Shown in pieces: positions 22,241 through 36,168 of a stretch of 64,000 bases of DNA; position 1 is the stretch's first letter, and each line of letters starts with the position of its first letter. The DNA is from Gamarada debralockiae. Taxonomy: Eukaryota; Ascomycota; Leotiomycetes; Helotiales; Hyphodiscaceae. The stretch covers positions 1-64,000 of the forward strand of contig NXFV01002075.1 in the NCBI GenBank assembly GCA_002803225.1. The letters run 5' to 3'. Under the pieces are notes generated by a model. The model was not told the DNA's origin, searched no databases, and was given only the letters and a program-made list of their open reading frames with translations. Position numbers and translations under genes: made by a program.

Positions 22241-23470
22241 CTAGAGATTAAATCTCGTACGCTGCTTCTCCATATGTGCCTTCCATTCCCACTGCACCGC
22301 ATCATCGCCCTCACTACCGGCTCTTCCAATGCCCTTATCCACTCTCCTCAACTTCAACGTAAATCTCGGGCCAAGCTCCTGCAATCCAGCTCTGATACCT
22401 TCTACACCTTCGACTACCTTTCCATCCGATCCCACAACGCTCTTCTCCGTCTCCCGCTTCTCCCTAAATACATACCTATGCCTCCTCAGGAAAATATAAT
22501 CTCGCTGGTTGTGCAACGTAACGACCTGTCTGCCCTGCAATTCCGGCTGGGGTGGGAAAAGCGTCAGGAATAGCCGCGCAGTCAACAATCCCAAGGGCGT
22601 CCGGAAATTATTCAGAATGAGTTCTGGGTAATGATTTGTTGGGTTTCCATGTCCAGGCAACTTCTTTCCTTCCACCCAATTTGCTATCGAGAAATGGCAG
22701 GTCGGCCCGGCAGGCAAATGCACAATGGTCAAGCCAGTGGGTTTCTTGGCGTCTTCTTTCAAGAGGATGACTGAGGTGTAGTTTCGATTTGTAGCGAATT
22801 TCGAGATTTCTCGTAGGGAGAATTTATGGCCGTAGCGATGGGCGGAACGGGGAATGTAGGTGCTGTTGGGGAAGAGGGTGCATAGTAACTGGGCCTCATT
22901 GTGGAGAGTGGAATTGAGAGAGGTCGTGAGGAGGATTTTGGGAACTGGTGGTGGTGTGTCGGTGAAGAGGGTTGGGAATTTGAGCGCCAGTGAGGTGGGT
23001 GTTAGGTCGAGGTTTGTGCTGGTTGTTGAAGGTGCGGTGGAGGATGCTCGGGGTCTTCGTTTTGAGGATTTGGGGTCTTCTTTGTCTTCTTCGGAGTCAG
23101 AATCGGAATCCAGCATACTGTCTGCGTCATCATCTTCCTCCTCCAGAGGCTCTTGTAAAGCTGCTTCCGCTTCCTCTATGCGCCTCCTCTTCAACTGTTC
23201 CACGTCTACGCTGACATTCAGCCCATCTCCGTCGACTTCGTCCCAGACACGCTTCTTATCAATTGTATGAGGAACATTCTGTGCTAATCGTTCTCTTCTC
23301 AACTCTGGATCTCGGTCCTCTTCTCGTTTTCTTCTGAATCGTTCATCTCGTCGAAGACTATCGCGAGCTTTCTTTTGCTTGATGTGCAGATCTTGTCTTT
23401 TAAATTTGTTGTCCGTTTTAAAGGGCAAGTGCGCCTTCGGCGACGGCTTAACACTCTTCTTCGATCCCAT
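22241..23470 (-). CDS. RPF1: Ribosome production factor 1 (Brix-domain protein)
   Basis: A single-exon frame of 409 aa. The N-terminal third is basic with a long acidic tract (EEEDDDADSMLDSDSDSEED). The Brix domain follows from about residue 175 (PKILLTTSLNSTLHNEA, FPNSTYIPRS, then FATNRNYTSVILL), with the family hallmarks NNFRTPLG and a C-terminal block ELGPRFTLKLRRVDKG before WEWKAHMEKQRTRFNL. These features distinguish RPF1 from the other Brix proteins (IMP4, BRX1, SSF1, RPF2). In yeast RPF1 acts in the nucleolus in 27S pre-rRNA processing and 60S subunit assembly. It is somewhat longer than yeast RPF1 because of the acidic and Ser-rich N-terminal region. It is transcribed divergently from the glycyl-tRNA synthetase gene. 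Confidence 0.93.
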   Translation of the reverse strand: MGSKKSVKPSPKAHLPFKTDNKFKRQDLHIKQKKARDSLRRDERFRRKREEDRDPELRRERLAQNVPHTIDKKRVWDEVDGDGLNVSVDVEQLKRRRIEEAEAALQEPLEEEDDDADSMLDSDSDSEEDKEDPKSSKRRPRASSTAPSTTSTNLDLTPTSLALKFPTLFTDTPPPVPKILLTTSLNSTLHNEAQLLCTLFPNSTYIPRSAHRYGHKFSLREISKFATNRNYTSVILLKEDAKKPTGLTIVHLPAGPTCHFSIANWVEGKKLPGHGNPTNHYPELILNNFRTPLGLLTARLFLTLFPPQPELQGRQVVTLHNQRDYIFLRRHRYVFREKRETEKSVVGSDGKVVEGVEGIRAGLQELGPRFTLKLRRVDKGIGRAGSEGDDAVQWEWKAHMEKQRTRFNL

Positions 23471-23758
23471 TATAAGTGTTGGCGGGGTATTTCGTCGTCA
23501 GTAAATTTCACAGCAAATGAATATCTCCAAAATAAATTTTGGCGGCCCGCATGGCGATATTCTCAATCGGCCTTAATGCACAAAGTTTAGCGAGTTTAGG
23601 GTGTGGCTAGATCCAGTCAAGCGAAAAAAAGTCCCCGCGAGGCTCAAATCGAAACGAGGAGTCATATAGGAAATCTCGAAACACACTGACTGCTTCATAC
23701 ATGACGAGATCGCGTGCAATTGAGTGACTCAGAACTCAATTGGATAAATATCAGGTGA
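23471..23758. promoter_or_regulatory. Divergent promoter region, RPF1 / glycyl-tRNA synthetase
   Basis: Only 288 bp separate the two start codons, so both genes must share this region. Both serve protein synthesis, so co-regulation is plausible. I could not recognise a specific factor site. Confidence 0.6.
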
Positions 23759-25982
23759 ATGCGATCCTTCTGCAGCTTCATACGAACTGCTGGTACATTA
23801 CAAAAGTCCTTCCCTCCATTCACATCTCGAAGCTTCACAGCTACAACACAAAACAACAAATTCCAGCTCCCGAAATTCAACTTACCACCGCCCATCATGA
23901 CTACTACTACGCTGAAGGGCCAGCCCCTCGATCGCCAAATCCTCGATTCCATGCTGCGGCGGCGCATGTTCTACACTCCTTCTTTCGAAATTTATGGTGG
24001 TGTTGCTGGTCTTTACGACTATGGCCCGCCTGGTTGCGCCCTTGTCTCGAATGTCGTTGATATATGGCGCAAACACTTTGTTTTGGAGGAGGATATGCTG
24101 GAGGTGGACTGCACGGCTTTGACGCCTGCGGAAGTTCTCAAGACAAGTGGGCACGTGGACAAGTTCGCGGATTGGATGTGCAAGGACCCGAAGAACGGCG
24201 AGATTCTGAGAGCAGACCACTTCGTTGAGCAAGTTCTGGAAGCGAGACTGAAGGGTGATAAAGAAGCTAGAGGCATCAAAGTCGAAGAGAAGGAGGAAGA
24301 TCCCAAGAAAAAGAAGAAGAAGGCCAAGAATACAGAGGCTATTAAGTTGGATGATGCCGTTGTGATGGAGTATGAGGAAGTCCTGGCACGGGTAATGTTA
24401 CTGTCTTTAATTTTAGGATTGCAAGAACTGATAATTGTAGATCGACAACTACAACGGCAAAGAACTTGGTGAACTCATCAAGCAGTATGACCTCAAGAAC
24501 CCTGCTACTGGCGTCCAACCAGAACCTCCTGTGGCATTCAACCTGATGTTCCAAACTGCCATTGGTCCCACCGGTCATGCCCCTGGTTATCTACGACCAG
24601 AAACCGCACAAGGCCAGTTCCTCAACTTCGCAAAACTCCTCGAATTCAACCAGCAACAGATGCCATTCGCGTCTGCGTCTATTGGTAGATCCTTTCGAAA
24701 CGAAATCTCGCCTCGTGCTGGTCTTCTGCGTGTCCGCGAGTTCTTGATGGCCGAGATTGAGCATTACGTTGACCCTGAGGGTGGTAAGAAACACGCACGC
24801 TTTGAGGAGGTCAAGGATGTCAAGCTTGTCCTTCTCAACCGCCACGTTCAACTTGCTGGCCAGACGACCATTCAAGAGATGACTGTTAGTGAAGCCGTTT
24901 CGAGTGGTACAGTGGACAATGAGACGTTGGGCTACTTCCTTGCCCGGATCCAACTTTTCTTGCTGAAGATTGGTGTCGACAAATCGAAGCTTAGATTCAG
25001 ACAACATATGGCAAATGAGATGGCTCATTATGCTGCTGATTGTTGGGATGCCGAATTGCAAACGAGTTACGGCTGGGTTGAGTGCGTTGGCTGTGCTGAC
25101 AGAAGTGCTTATGACTTGACGGTACACGCGAAGAAGACTGGCGCCCCATTGATGGTCCGAGAAAGACTGGCGGAACCAATCAGTATCGAGGAATGGCAGA
25201 TCGACCTCGACAAGAAGAAGTTCGGTCCCCACTTCAAGAAGGACGGCAAGACTGTTGAAGCTGCGGTCGAAGCTTTACCTCAAGACAAGCGGGAAGCTCT
25301 GGCCCAAGCTCTCAAGCTCGATGGCAAGATCACTATTGATGTTGAGGGCGTTGGCAACGGCAAGGTCGAGATCTCCAAGGATCTTATTGTCATTGAACGC
25401 CGGACGAGAACCGAGAACACACGAGAATTCACCCCTAATGTCATCGAACCATCATTTGGTATTGGCAGAATTGTCTATGCCTTGATCGAACACAATTACT
25501 GGACTCGTGGCAGTGATGGTGGTGATGAAGCACGTGGTGTAAGTCATGCGCCTTTCAACCCCAAGACCGATTCTAACGAAAACTAGGTCCTCTCTTTCCC
25601 CCCACCAGTCGCACCAACCAAAGTCCTCCTCGTTCCTCTTTCTTCCCACGAGAGCTTCAAGCCTCTTCTTAAGCAGATGTCTCACAAGCTTCGCAGTATT
25701 GGTGTTTCCAGCCGAGTGGATGACTCTTCAGCATCAATTGGCAAGCGATACAGTCGAAATGATGAGCTTGGTACTCCTCTTGGTATTACTGTTGATTTCC
25801 AGAGTGTCAATGACAGTACCTTCACACTCAGAGACCGAGACTCCACGAAGCAAGTCCGCGCTGACGAGGAGAAGATCTTAGCTGCTATCAAGTCACTCGT
25901 CGATGGCGTGAAGGTTTGGACTGATATTGAGCAGGAATTGCCTGCTTTTGAGGGCCAGGAAGCTGAGGTCCCTGTTCGCTAA
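23759..25982 (+). CDS. GRS1: Glycyl-tRNA synthetase, probably dual mitochondrial/cytosolic
   Basis: Exons 23759-24391, 24441-25538 and 25587-25982 encode 708 aa from the first ATG, or 662 aa from an in-frame ATG at 23897. It attaches glycine to tRNA-Gly. Class II motifs are visible: RRMFYTPSFEIYGG, GLYDYGPPGCAL, RPETAQGQFLNF, SFRNEISPRAGLLRVREF, the CRISPR-unrelated Cys pair ECVGCADRSAYDL and the motif 3 region PSFGIGRI. A Lys-rich insertion (KKKKKKAK) precedes the first intron, and an anticodon-binding domain forms the C-terminus. The first 46 residues (MRSFCSFIRTAGTLQKSF...) are basic, Ser/Thr-rich and free of acids, as in a mitochondrial presequence. The first ATG has a weak -3 T and the second a -3 A, so leaky scanning could yield both forms. 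Confidence 0.94.
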
Positions 25983-27983
25983 GATCATTCATATGGTAGA
26001 TGCTGTGCTTGCCTAAGGCTTAGATACCTTCTATGGAATTGCTATACGTCCATAGACTTATTAGTATTATCAAAAAGGTGATTCGCTTTTACTTGCAAAA
26101 ATCAATTGCTCTGGCGTTTTTAGTGATTGAGAATGGGCCTTTTAGAGATCTAAGGGCGTCCAATGACATCCTGGATTTCAATTGCTCAATCTGAATGAAC
26201 AGCTCAGATAACTGTGTTCCAAGAAACCTTTCCTTTGGAGTTGAATCATTGAAGGGGGGTGAAGGATTATTCTAATTAATGCGGTATTCGAGCCCCTTTA
26301 AACTGCATGCCAGCACGTGAATATCCGAAGAACAATATGCAAACTAAAAGCAGCATTGCCCCTACTCTGGCGATAGCTTCTGGAAGAGTGCAACAAAGCG
26401 CAAAGCCAGCCACAATGGTGCGATTTCGCATTGCGATGGCATCCCTGAAGAACGAGCAAGCCACTCACAAGGCGCACAGCTTTGAAAATCATTGAAAATA
26501 AGAAACATCTCATGGCCGTGCAAATGATATCTGCGACAAGGTCCGCTCATCAGAAACCTAAATACGCAAATTGGGGAGCAAAGCCTTTGTTTCAAACATT
26601 CGGCATGAGCCTCTGGTAGCGTGCCGCCGGGCAATTTTTTTTTACAGTACCGTGTCAGGCATGTCTGCACCAGCCAGTGGATCTCTGCTGCGGAAAAGGT
26701 TAATCGTTCGGCTTACTACTCACCGAATAGGTGTTGCCAATAAGAGGTTCTTATTGGGTGAGGTGGTGCTAACCGAACGATTACTGCTATTCCAAGGGAG
26801 GTGTGCGAACCAGTGACGAACGATGCTCTGGTTAAAATGGTGGCGAGTTCGTCAAGTTAGAAAAAGGGGTCAACTCGGATGTGTTCCGCTCTGAAACGAT
26901 CCAGTGATGAGGCATGAATTGGGTTCTTACGGCTGCGACAGCTTCAGATAAATTGGAGAATGCGAGTGTCGTATCTTGATAAGCCGATCCTTGAATTCAT
27001 CGAAGTCTGCTATTGATCGAGGGAGATCATCTTGAGGAAGGCTTCTTTCTCGCCCATTCTTGTATGGAGATACATGCGCTGTTGAACGATTGAGGATATC
27101 GCCAGCTCCTTTCCCATATCTGATCTCGATCTTTACCTCCAGACCACCCTTCCAAGCCCCAAACATGCCCCTCTTCCCTGTGTCCCCTTGCTAGTGGTAA
27201 TTGACTCAAGTGCAAGTTGGGAGAAGGTCCCGAAGCGAAGCGCTAGCCGCCAATGGAGTGAGAACCTTCAGAACCACCAACTCACTTTAATCGAGGAGCC
27301 CAATCTCTCACGTTCAACCTCCTTCAAAATCAACAAAAAGAATTCATCAACGCCACGACGTCGTGCGAACTTTAACGAGCTACACAATATCGTTGCTCAT
27401 GACTGCCTACTAGATTGTCAACGAGAGTATTGACGCCGCTGGACGCTGCGCGATCGGTACGGGTCTCCAGTCGAGGCACGGTGAAGCTCTAAATCGAGCC
27501 TCACGACAAGTTAAAAGCCCTGTACACATAAGGACTTTGAGTGTACACTGTAAGTATCCCAATTATCTTTGAATGATCTGCCGTATACTGACTATCGCGT
27601 CGCAGTACGATCAACGATTTCCTTTACGATACCCCGCTGCAAGCGATATAGCAAACTGTCTTTCACAACACCAAAAGCGCCGTTCTAGTCGTAATCTTTG
27701 TACATCTTGCGAAAAATGACTTCACAAAATAGGTTGGTCATTATTTATTTCTATTTATCCTCGCGTTGATGGCAGTGCAATGTGGTTACAATCATGAAGC
27801 ATTTCGCGGTTGGATTGCGGCACGCTCTCATCTTCCCGAGGACGGATTTTGAATAATGGGAGATTCACTGCCAAGAGCAATTTACCTCCTCGTTAAAGCA
27901 TAGTCGATTTCCGCAACTGTTGTGGTTAGGCATGATGGCTTACTATTGTCGTTTTCTACAGTATCTACACTCCGGGCCAATTT
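25983..27983. other. Two-kilobase intergenic region upstream of CLA4
   Basis: No coding frame is convincing; frames of 60-136 codons overlap on both strands without domains. It contains an imperfect inverted repeat at 26701-26783 (separate entry) and presumably the long 5' leader of CLA4. A possible leader intron ends TTCTACAG at about 27960. Confidence 0.5.
26701..26783. repeat. Imperfect 83-bp inverted repeat (hairpin)
   Basis: The outer arms TAATCGTTCGG (26701-26711) and CCGAACGATTA (26773-26783) are perfect complements. Inner complementary pairs CTCAC/GTGAG and CCAATAAGA/TCTTATTGG surround a 3-nt apex. Unpaired bases occur mainly on the left arm. It could be a miniature inverted-repeat element or a transcribed hairpin. 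No target duplication was recognised. Confidence 0.6.
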
Positions 27984-30675
<2,692 letters not shown>

Positions 30676-31497
30676 ACCATTGAACTTTTTAACGAGTACT
30701 ACGATCATGCTGACGAATGATATGGCTGGTACTTGAAGAAGAGAGGACGTTTGTTTTCGTTTCTTTACACTCACTGCGGGCTAAATGCATTATTCGTGTT
30801 TGGCCGCATACATAAGGCCGGCACGGATTCCTGGCGTTGGGAAGGCTTATCTGCGCTCTGGATGGTTCATTTTGCAGCGTAAAGTCCGGATCAGGAATAC
30901 AAAGTGGATTGTCTTTCAGGACAGAGGCTTTATACAAGGTCATTACATCAGCAGATGGAGATTTGCTTTGCATTTTCTGTTTCTTCTTGATTTCACATTA
31001 TTCATTGACAGAGGATGTCTTTGATGTGATCTGGACCTCAGAATGAGGATATGGGTTTATGGGATGCTCGTTATGAAAGGAGCAAATAGACCAAATGGAA
31101 TAAAGGATCTAAATTATAATCCGAGTACAGCTGTGTGATTTTGAAAAATGTCTCCTCTGCTGGAGGCTTAGACGAGATTGCTTTCCACCAGGAGAGACTT
31201 TTGGTTCACCCGTAAGCCAAATACAACATGATCAAATCCGTGAGATTATCCACGGCGCCTTGTCTCATTATCCAAAAGCAGCCAGCCTTTAAGTCTTCCA
31301 ACCCCAGATTTTGACCAGGATAGGCTTAGCGAGAGTATGTGACATCTGGCCAATCAAGTTGACACATAGATCGAGCTCACCTCAACCTTGTAAGAAATCT
31401 TAAGAGGTCGACGTCTGTCTTAATTCAACACTCTTGAATATATCACTCGAGGCGCAAATCTCATAATTGCTAGAGAGTCGCAGAAAATACTAGAGTT
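30676..31497. other. Intergenic, CLA4 3' flank and SEC12 promoter
   Basis: No coding frame, repeat or RNA gene was recognised. The last few hundred bases must hold the SEC12 promoter and leader. Confidence 0.5.
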
Positions 31498-33414
31498 ATG
31501 GCTCCCTTAGTACCATCAGCGAAAGTCACCTTGACCTATCCCCTCTACGCTTGCGATTTCGACCCTCTCGACTCGTCGCGATTAGTAGTTGGAGGAGGTG
31601 GAGGTGCCGGGAGAACTGGAGTTGGAAACACGATCGTGAGTTGAAGTCACTCTTTGCACCAGATGCGTCCACAATTCTCGAACGAATACTAACCTCTATC
31701 TCCCCTACAGACCGTTTTCGACACCACGAATCCCAACGAGCTCGAAAAGATCACGGAAATCGATCTCAGCAAAGACGAAGACAATGTCACCAGCTTAGCA
31801 GTGAGTGCGCCGAAGGGGAAAGCGACGCTGGTGTATGCAGGTGTGAACTCGAGTCCCAAGGATCTGGAGAAGGGCAAGAATCAGCATTTCCGAATCTTTG
31901 CGATAGAAGCGGCTGGGGAAGGGAAGGGGAAGGCTGCGGCGCAGAAATCATCCGCGAGCAAGATCTCCGAGGTTTCGAGGTCGACGCTGTTCTCGCAGAT
32001 CGAGAAGGATTCGTATCAGAGGATTGTACGACTGTCGAATCCATTCCCCGATCAACCTCAACTGGGAGCTGTTGCCACTGGACTTGCGAAGAATTCTGAG
32101 ATTGTGCTGTTTGATACGTCGGTGACGTCGCCGCCGAATACGAGGGGGACTTTGCAATCGAATAAGGAGGCTGTGGATGTGGATATCATACAGACTGGAG
32201 ACAAGGAATACCTCTTTGCCTATTGTAATGATTATGATGTCTATGTTAAGAAGATAACGGCGGAGGATAATGGAGAAGAGCCCGAGGAGAAATACGTTAC
32301 GCCTGCGTCCAGAGGCGGTGATGCAGTTACTCTACCGAAATTCAGGGCACTGAGATGGTTGACGAAGGATTTCATGGTCATGCTCACGAATATCCACAGC
32401 AATGGGGGTGTGGTTCTTCAAGTCCTTCGTATGCCTCCCAGTGGCAAGGGTCACTGCCGGATTGTTCAATCGCACCGACTACCTGCAGGCATATCAAAGG
32501 CTACTGGACTAGCAGTGGTGAACCTCACACCGCCGTTAGCACCTACTGCGGAGCAGGGCTACACTCAGTTCGTCTTCGCAGTCGCAGGACATGACAGATC
32601 GATCTCGCTATTCAAGATGGACGTCCAGTACGAAGCGAAGGTTTACATGAGCACGAAAATCAAGCCCTTCCGTACCTTCAAGAATGTTCACCCTCTCCAA
32701 ATCACTGGCATCGCATTCTCGAATTTCACTCCACCTGCACACCCAGTCACCGCAAGCACTCCTCCTCAGTACCTCAAACTTGCCAGCGTAGGCGTCAGCA
32801 ATACAGTCGTCGTACATACCCTGCCACTCTTCCCCGTCCCCCTATCCGTCAAAAGAGGTCAATCCAAAACACCCCGCTACGTTATAGCTCTGCCCTCTAC
32901 AGCAGCCGCATACGGCATGGGAATCATCACCACCATCCTCGGCGCTCTCCTCGCTGCCATCTTCGTGCAATCCGTCCTCGAGATCCGAGGAGGTGTAAAG
33001 CCCTTCCTCAACGCCACATCCTACCTGCCCCTGCCCCTCCAAGAAGCTCTCGGCAAACCCTACGTATTCCCTTCAAACTACGGCCAAGATCCCATCTCTA
33101 CCGGTGGATCCGCTATTCGCATGCCGGAATTCTTCCAGGATTTGAAGGAGAAGGCAGGAGAGGGTATTATTGTTGTTAATCATAGTCCGGAGGGAAAGGA
33201 GGGGGAGGGTGTGAGTGCGAGGTTGCATGATGAGGCGCATGGACCGCATGGGGGAAAGACGTGGGAGGAGTTGGAACATCCGCAACGGGAGGCGTGGAAG
33301 CAGAAATTGAAGGAAGCGGGACATTGGGCTGAGGATATGGGAGAGACGCTGTTTAAGGGCGTGGTGTTTGGGGAGTTGGCTGAGGCTGTGGGTCAGGCTG
33401 TTGCTGGAAATTAG
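31498..33414 (+). CDS. SEC12: SEC12-like guanine nucleotide exchange factor for Sar1 (WD40, single TM)
   Basis: Exons 31498-31635 and 31711-33414 encode 613 aa. The N-terminus carries the Sec12/PREB signature: YPLYACDFDP, then the glycine-rich K-loop GGGGGAGRTGVGN, which in yeast Sec12 coordinates K+ and is needed for exchange on Sar1. WD40-like beta-propeller blades continue to about residue 430 (FRIFAIEA, LRWLTKDFMVMLT, HPLQITGIAFS, ASVGVSNTVVVHTLP). A single transmembrane helix follows (residues about 442-465, GMGIITTILGALLAAIFVQ), then a lumenal tail of about 145 residues. The topology fits Sec12: cytosolic propeller, ER membrane anchor, lumenal C-terminus. It starts COPII coat assembly at ER exit sites. 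No HDEL-type signal was seen at the C-terminus. Confidence 0.88.
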
Positions 33415-34055
33415 GGTGTCCGGATAATGGAAGGGCCGCTTTTATTTGTATATTATTTTGCATGAACAATGGCATGGCCTCTCATCCCCCCTCCTACAAT
33501 TATTTACAGATTGCGCGTAAGGTATAACGCTCGGCATACCTGCCTTCAGGTTGAAAGACTGGTAAGCTTAAACTCCTCAGTCTATCACATGAACAGGTCG
33601 TTTAATAGTAGGGGGCTTTGCTCAGGTACACGATCTGTAAAGTAACAGACGCTAATATCATCTTCACCACCCAAGGAAAATCGGAGCCTTCATCGTAGCG
33701 GCGGTGTTGGCACTCCAGAGACTTCGGCTTTGAAAATTTCCCATTGGAGCGCATTGAGCTCAAGAGGGGCAAAATGTGGAGAGGGGAAAGCGGGGTCTGA
33801 ACGAACTACGTCAACATCCCGGCTCTACAATCTCCCCATTCTCCAAACAACAAAGATCGTCATCACCACAACTTTCTACGAGCAATGTTGCGGATTTAAC
33901 AAGCACGGAAGTATCGGTTCATTTCAGAGGAATGACAGACCGATGCATCTCATACATTGGAATCGGGCTGTGGTTTGCGTTACTTTCTGCTTTTGTCTTA
34001 CACTAGTAATCCGGCTCTTGAGCGGGACTTAGACGGTGACATGCCAAGGATGAAG
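33415..34055. other. Intergenic region
   Basis: SEC12 3' flank followed by the distal upstream region of the alpha-galactosidase gene. A 100-codon frame at 33730-34032 shows no domain or splice extension. Confidence 0.45.
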
Positions 34056-34214
34056 CTGGGGCCAATGTCGGCCATTGGGGTAGCATTACCCCGCTACGGC
34101 TCAGGGCATGTCAAACTTTGAGTTCCTGTGAAGTCATGGAAACTACCCACCTGGCGCACCAGGATGTAATGTTGCTTGAGTAGCGGGGTTGTGCCAGGTC
34201 CCTTGACTATAAAA
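34056..34214 (+). promoter_or_regulatory. Alpha-galactosidase promoter with CreA-type sites, CCAAT and TATA box
   Basis: Three hexamers fit the carbon catabolite repressor CreA consensus SYGGRG: CTGGGG at 34056-34061, GCGGGG on the minus strand at 34089-34094, and GCGGGG at 34183-34188. A CCAAT sequence lies at 34062-34066 and TATAAAA at 34208-34214, 70 bp before the ATG. This layout is typical of glucose-repressed secreted glycosidase genes. Function is inferred from consensus matches only. Confidence 0.5.
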
Positions 34215-34283
34215 TGCCGGACGCCTCCCGTTTTGGGGCGTAATTGCTTCCTAGTAAGAAGTTTTCCGGTAAGGAAAGAAATT

Positions 34284-35997
34284 ATGGCTTTCAGGAGTAC
34301 AGTCTTTGCGGTGGCTGCAGCCATATTTGCTTCTAGAGCTGGAGCTGTGGATAATGGTCTTGCTATTACTCCCCAAATGGGCTGTGAGTCTAAATATGGT
34401 CTTCTTTGAAGATGAAGTACTGACAGTATAGGGGATAATTGGAACGCCTTTGGCTGTGACGTTTCCGAGACGCTCCTCATCGAAACCGCGCAATTAATTG
34501 TCGACTACGGCCTCAAGGACCTTGGATATCACTACGTAATCCTCGACGACTGCTGGAGCGCCGGCCGGAATGCAAGCAACAACAACTCCCTCATCGCCGA
34601 CTCCACCAAATTCCCTCGCGGGATGGCTGCCGTAGCAGACGATCTCCATGCCCTGGGATTAGGATTCGGAATGTATTCAGATGCGGGGAAGTATACCTGT
34701 GGAGGATATGCTGGAAGTCTGGGGTATGAGACTGTGGATGCGAATACGTTTGCTAGTTGGGGTGTTGATTATTTGAAATATGATAATTGCTACAATATGG
34801 GTCAGGCAGGGAATCAGATGATTAGTGAGGCTAGGTGAGCTCTTGAGGGGCTTGCATACAGAGAGGCGAGAGCTGATTGGTATAGATATGCTACGATGGC
34901 GAATGCGCTTAATGCTACTGGCAGACCTATTCTCTATTCGCTTTGCAATTGGGGAGAGGATTATCCTTGGAATTGGGGATCGACTATTGCTAATAGTTGG
35001 AGAATTTCGGGGGATGTTTATGACTCATGGGATATGGCAGATGCAAGATGTCCATGGTAAGATCTCCCAAATAGCGCAGATGAAGAAAGCAGTTCTAACA
35101 CCAAACAGTGATGGTCCCGATGCTTGGAACTGTGGATTGCCAGGATTCCATTGTTCAGTTACCAACATCATGAACAAAGCATCTTTCATCACCTCAAAGG
35201 CTCAACCAGGGGCTTGGAACGATCTCGATATGCTTGAGGTTGGGAATGGAGCTATGACTGACGCTGAGTATGTCGCACACTTCAGCATGTGTAAGTTCTC
35301 TCCACAGTACTCCGAGTCATTCACCTAACTTTGAAATCAAGGGGCTGCAGTCAAAAGCCCTCTCATCATGGGAAATGATATCCGAACTATTGCTCCAGCA
35401 GACCTCTCAATTCTCTCTAACCCAGCAGTAATCGCCATAAACCAGGACCCAAGCGGCAGCTCCGCATCAAGGCGATGGATATACGCCACAAACAACACCG
35501 ATATCAACGGCCGAGCAGCTATCCAAATGTGGAGCGGCTCATTGAAATCAACCACAGGCGGCTCACAATCCGATATGGTAGTCCTCCTCATAAACGGCAA
35601 CAACGACACAACAGTAATGAACGCCACGCTTGCAGACATCTTCGTAGACAATGGTCCAGCAGGAACCGCCGCCCAAGTCAAGATGTCCTGGGAAGTTCGC
35701 AACTTATGGGCGAACCGCATGAGTGATGATGAGGCGAAGTCAATTATCGATGCTTCGAGTGCGGCGGGCAATGCCACGACTGGTTATAATGCCACCACTG
35801 TTGGAACTGGGAGATATAATGCTACTAAGACGAGTTATGCTGAGGGGCTGGCGATGAATAACTCGTTGCTGTTGGGAAATGTGAGCACGACGGTGCAACC
35901 TTCGGGCACGATTACGGCTACTGTGGATCCGCATGGTGCAGCGATGTTTCGGTTGAGGGCTGTTCCGTCGAGTATGATGAAGAGGGATGAGTTGTGA
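34284..35997 (+). CDS. Secreted GH27 alpha-galactosidase
   Basis: Five exons, 34284-34383, 34432-34834, 34886-35056, 35109-35290 and 35342-35997, encode 503 aa. All four introns are GT-AG with compatible phases. A signal peptide of about 21 residues ends at SRAGA. The catalytic (beta/alpha)8 barrel shows GH27 motifs: [37 protein letters not shown] and YLKYDNC, whose Asp is the family nucleophile. [20 protein letters not shown] with the likely acid/base region, and [14 protein letters not shown] follow. A beta-sandwich C-terminal domain ends near RLRAV. It should release terminal alpha-1,6-linked galactose from raffinose-type sugars and galactomannan outside the cell. Many N-x-S/T sequons suggest N-glycosylation. 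Its proximity to the glycosyltransferase-like genes (14 kb) is probably coincidental. Confidence 0.92.
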
Positions 35998-36168
35998 AGA
36001 GTGAAGGGGAAACTCTTCTCAAGTGTCATCGCGAGGACTTTCTAATAACCGATGTTACCAAAATATATAGTCTATCGAAGGAGAGAATACACATTCCATC
36101 TCTCATCTTGTCTGAGTAGCTATTCAGGGTCTACAATAAGTTTTCATAAGTCCATTTACTTCAAGTCC

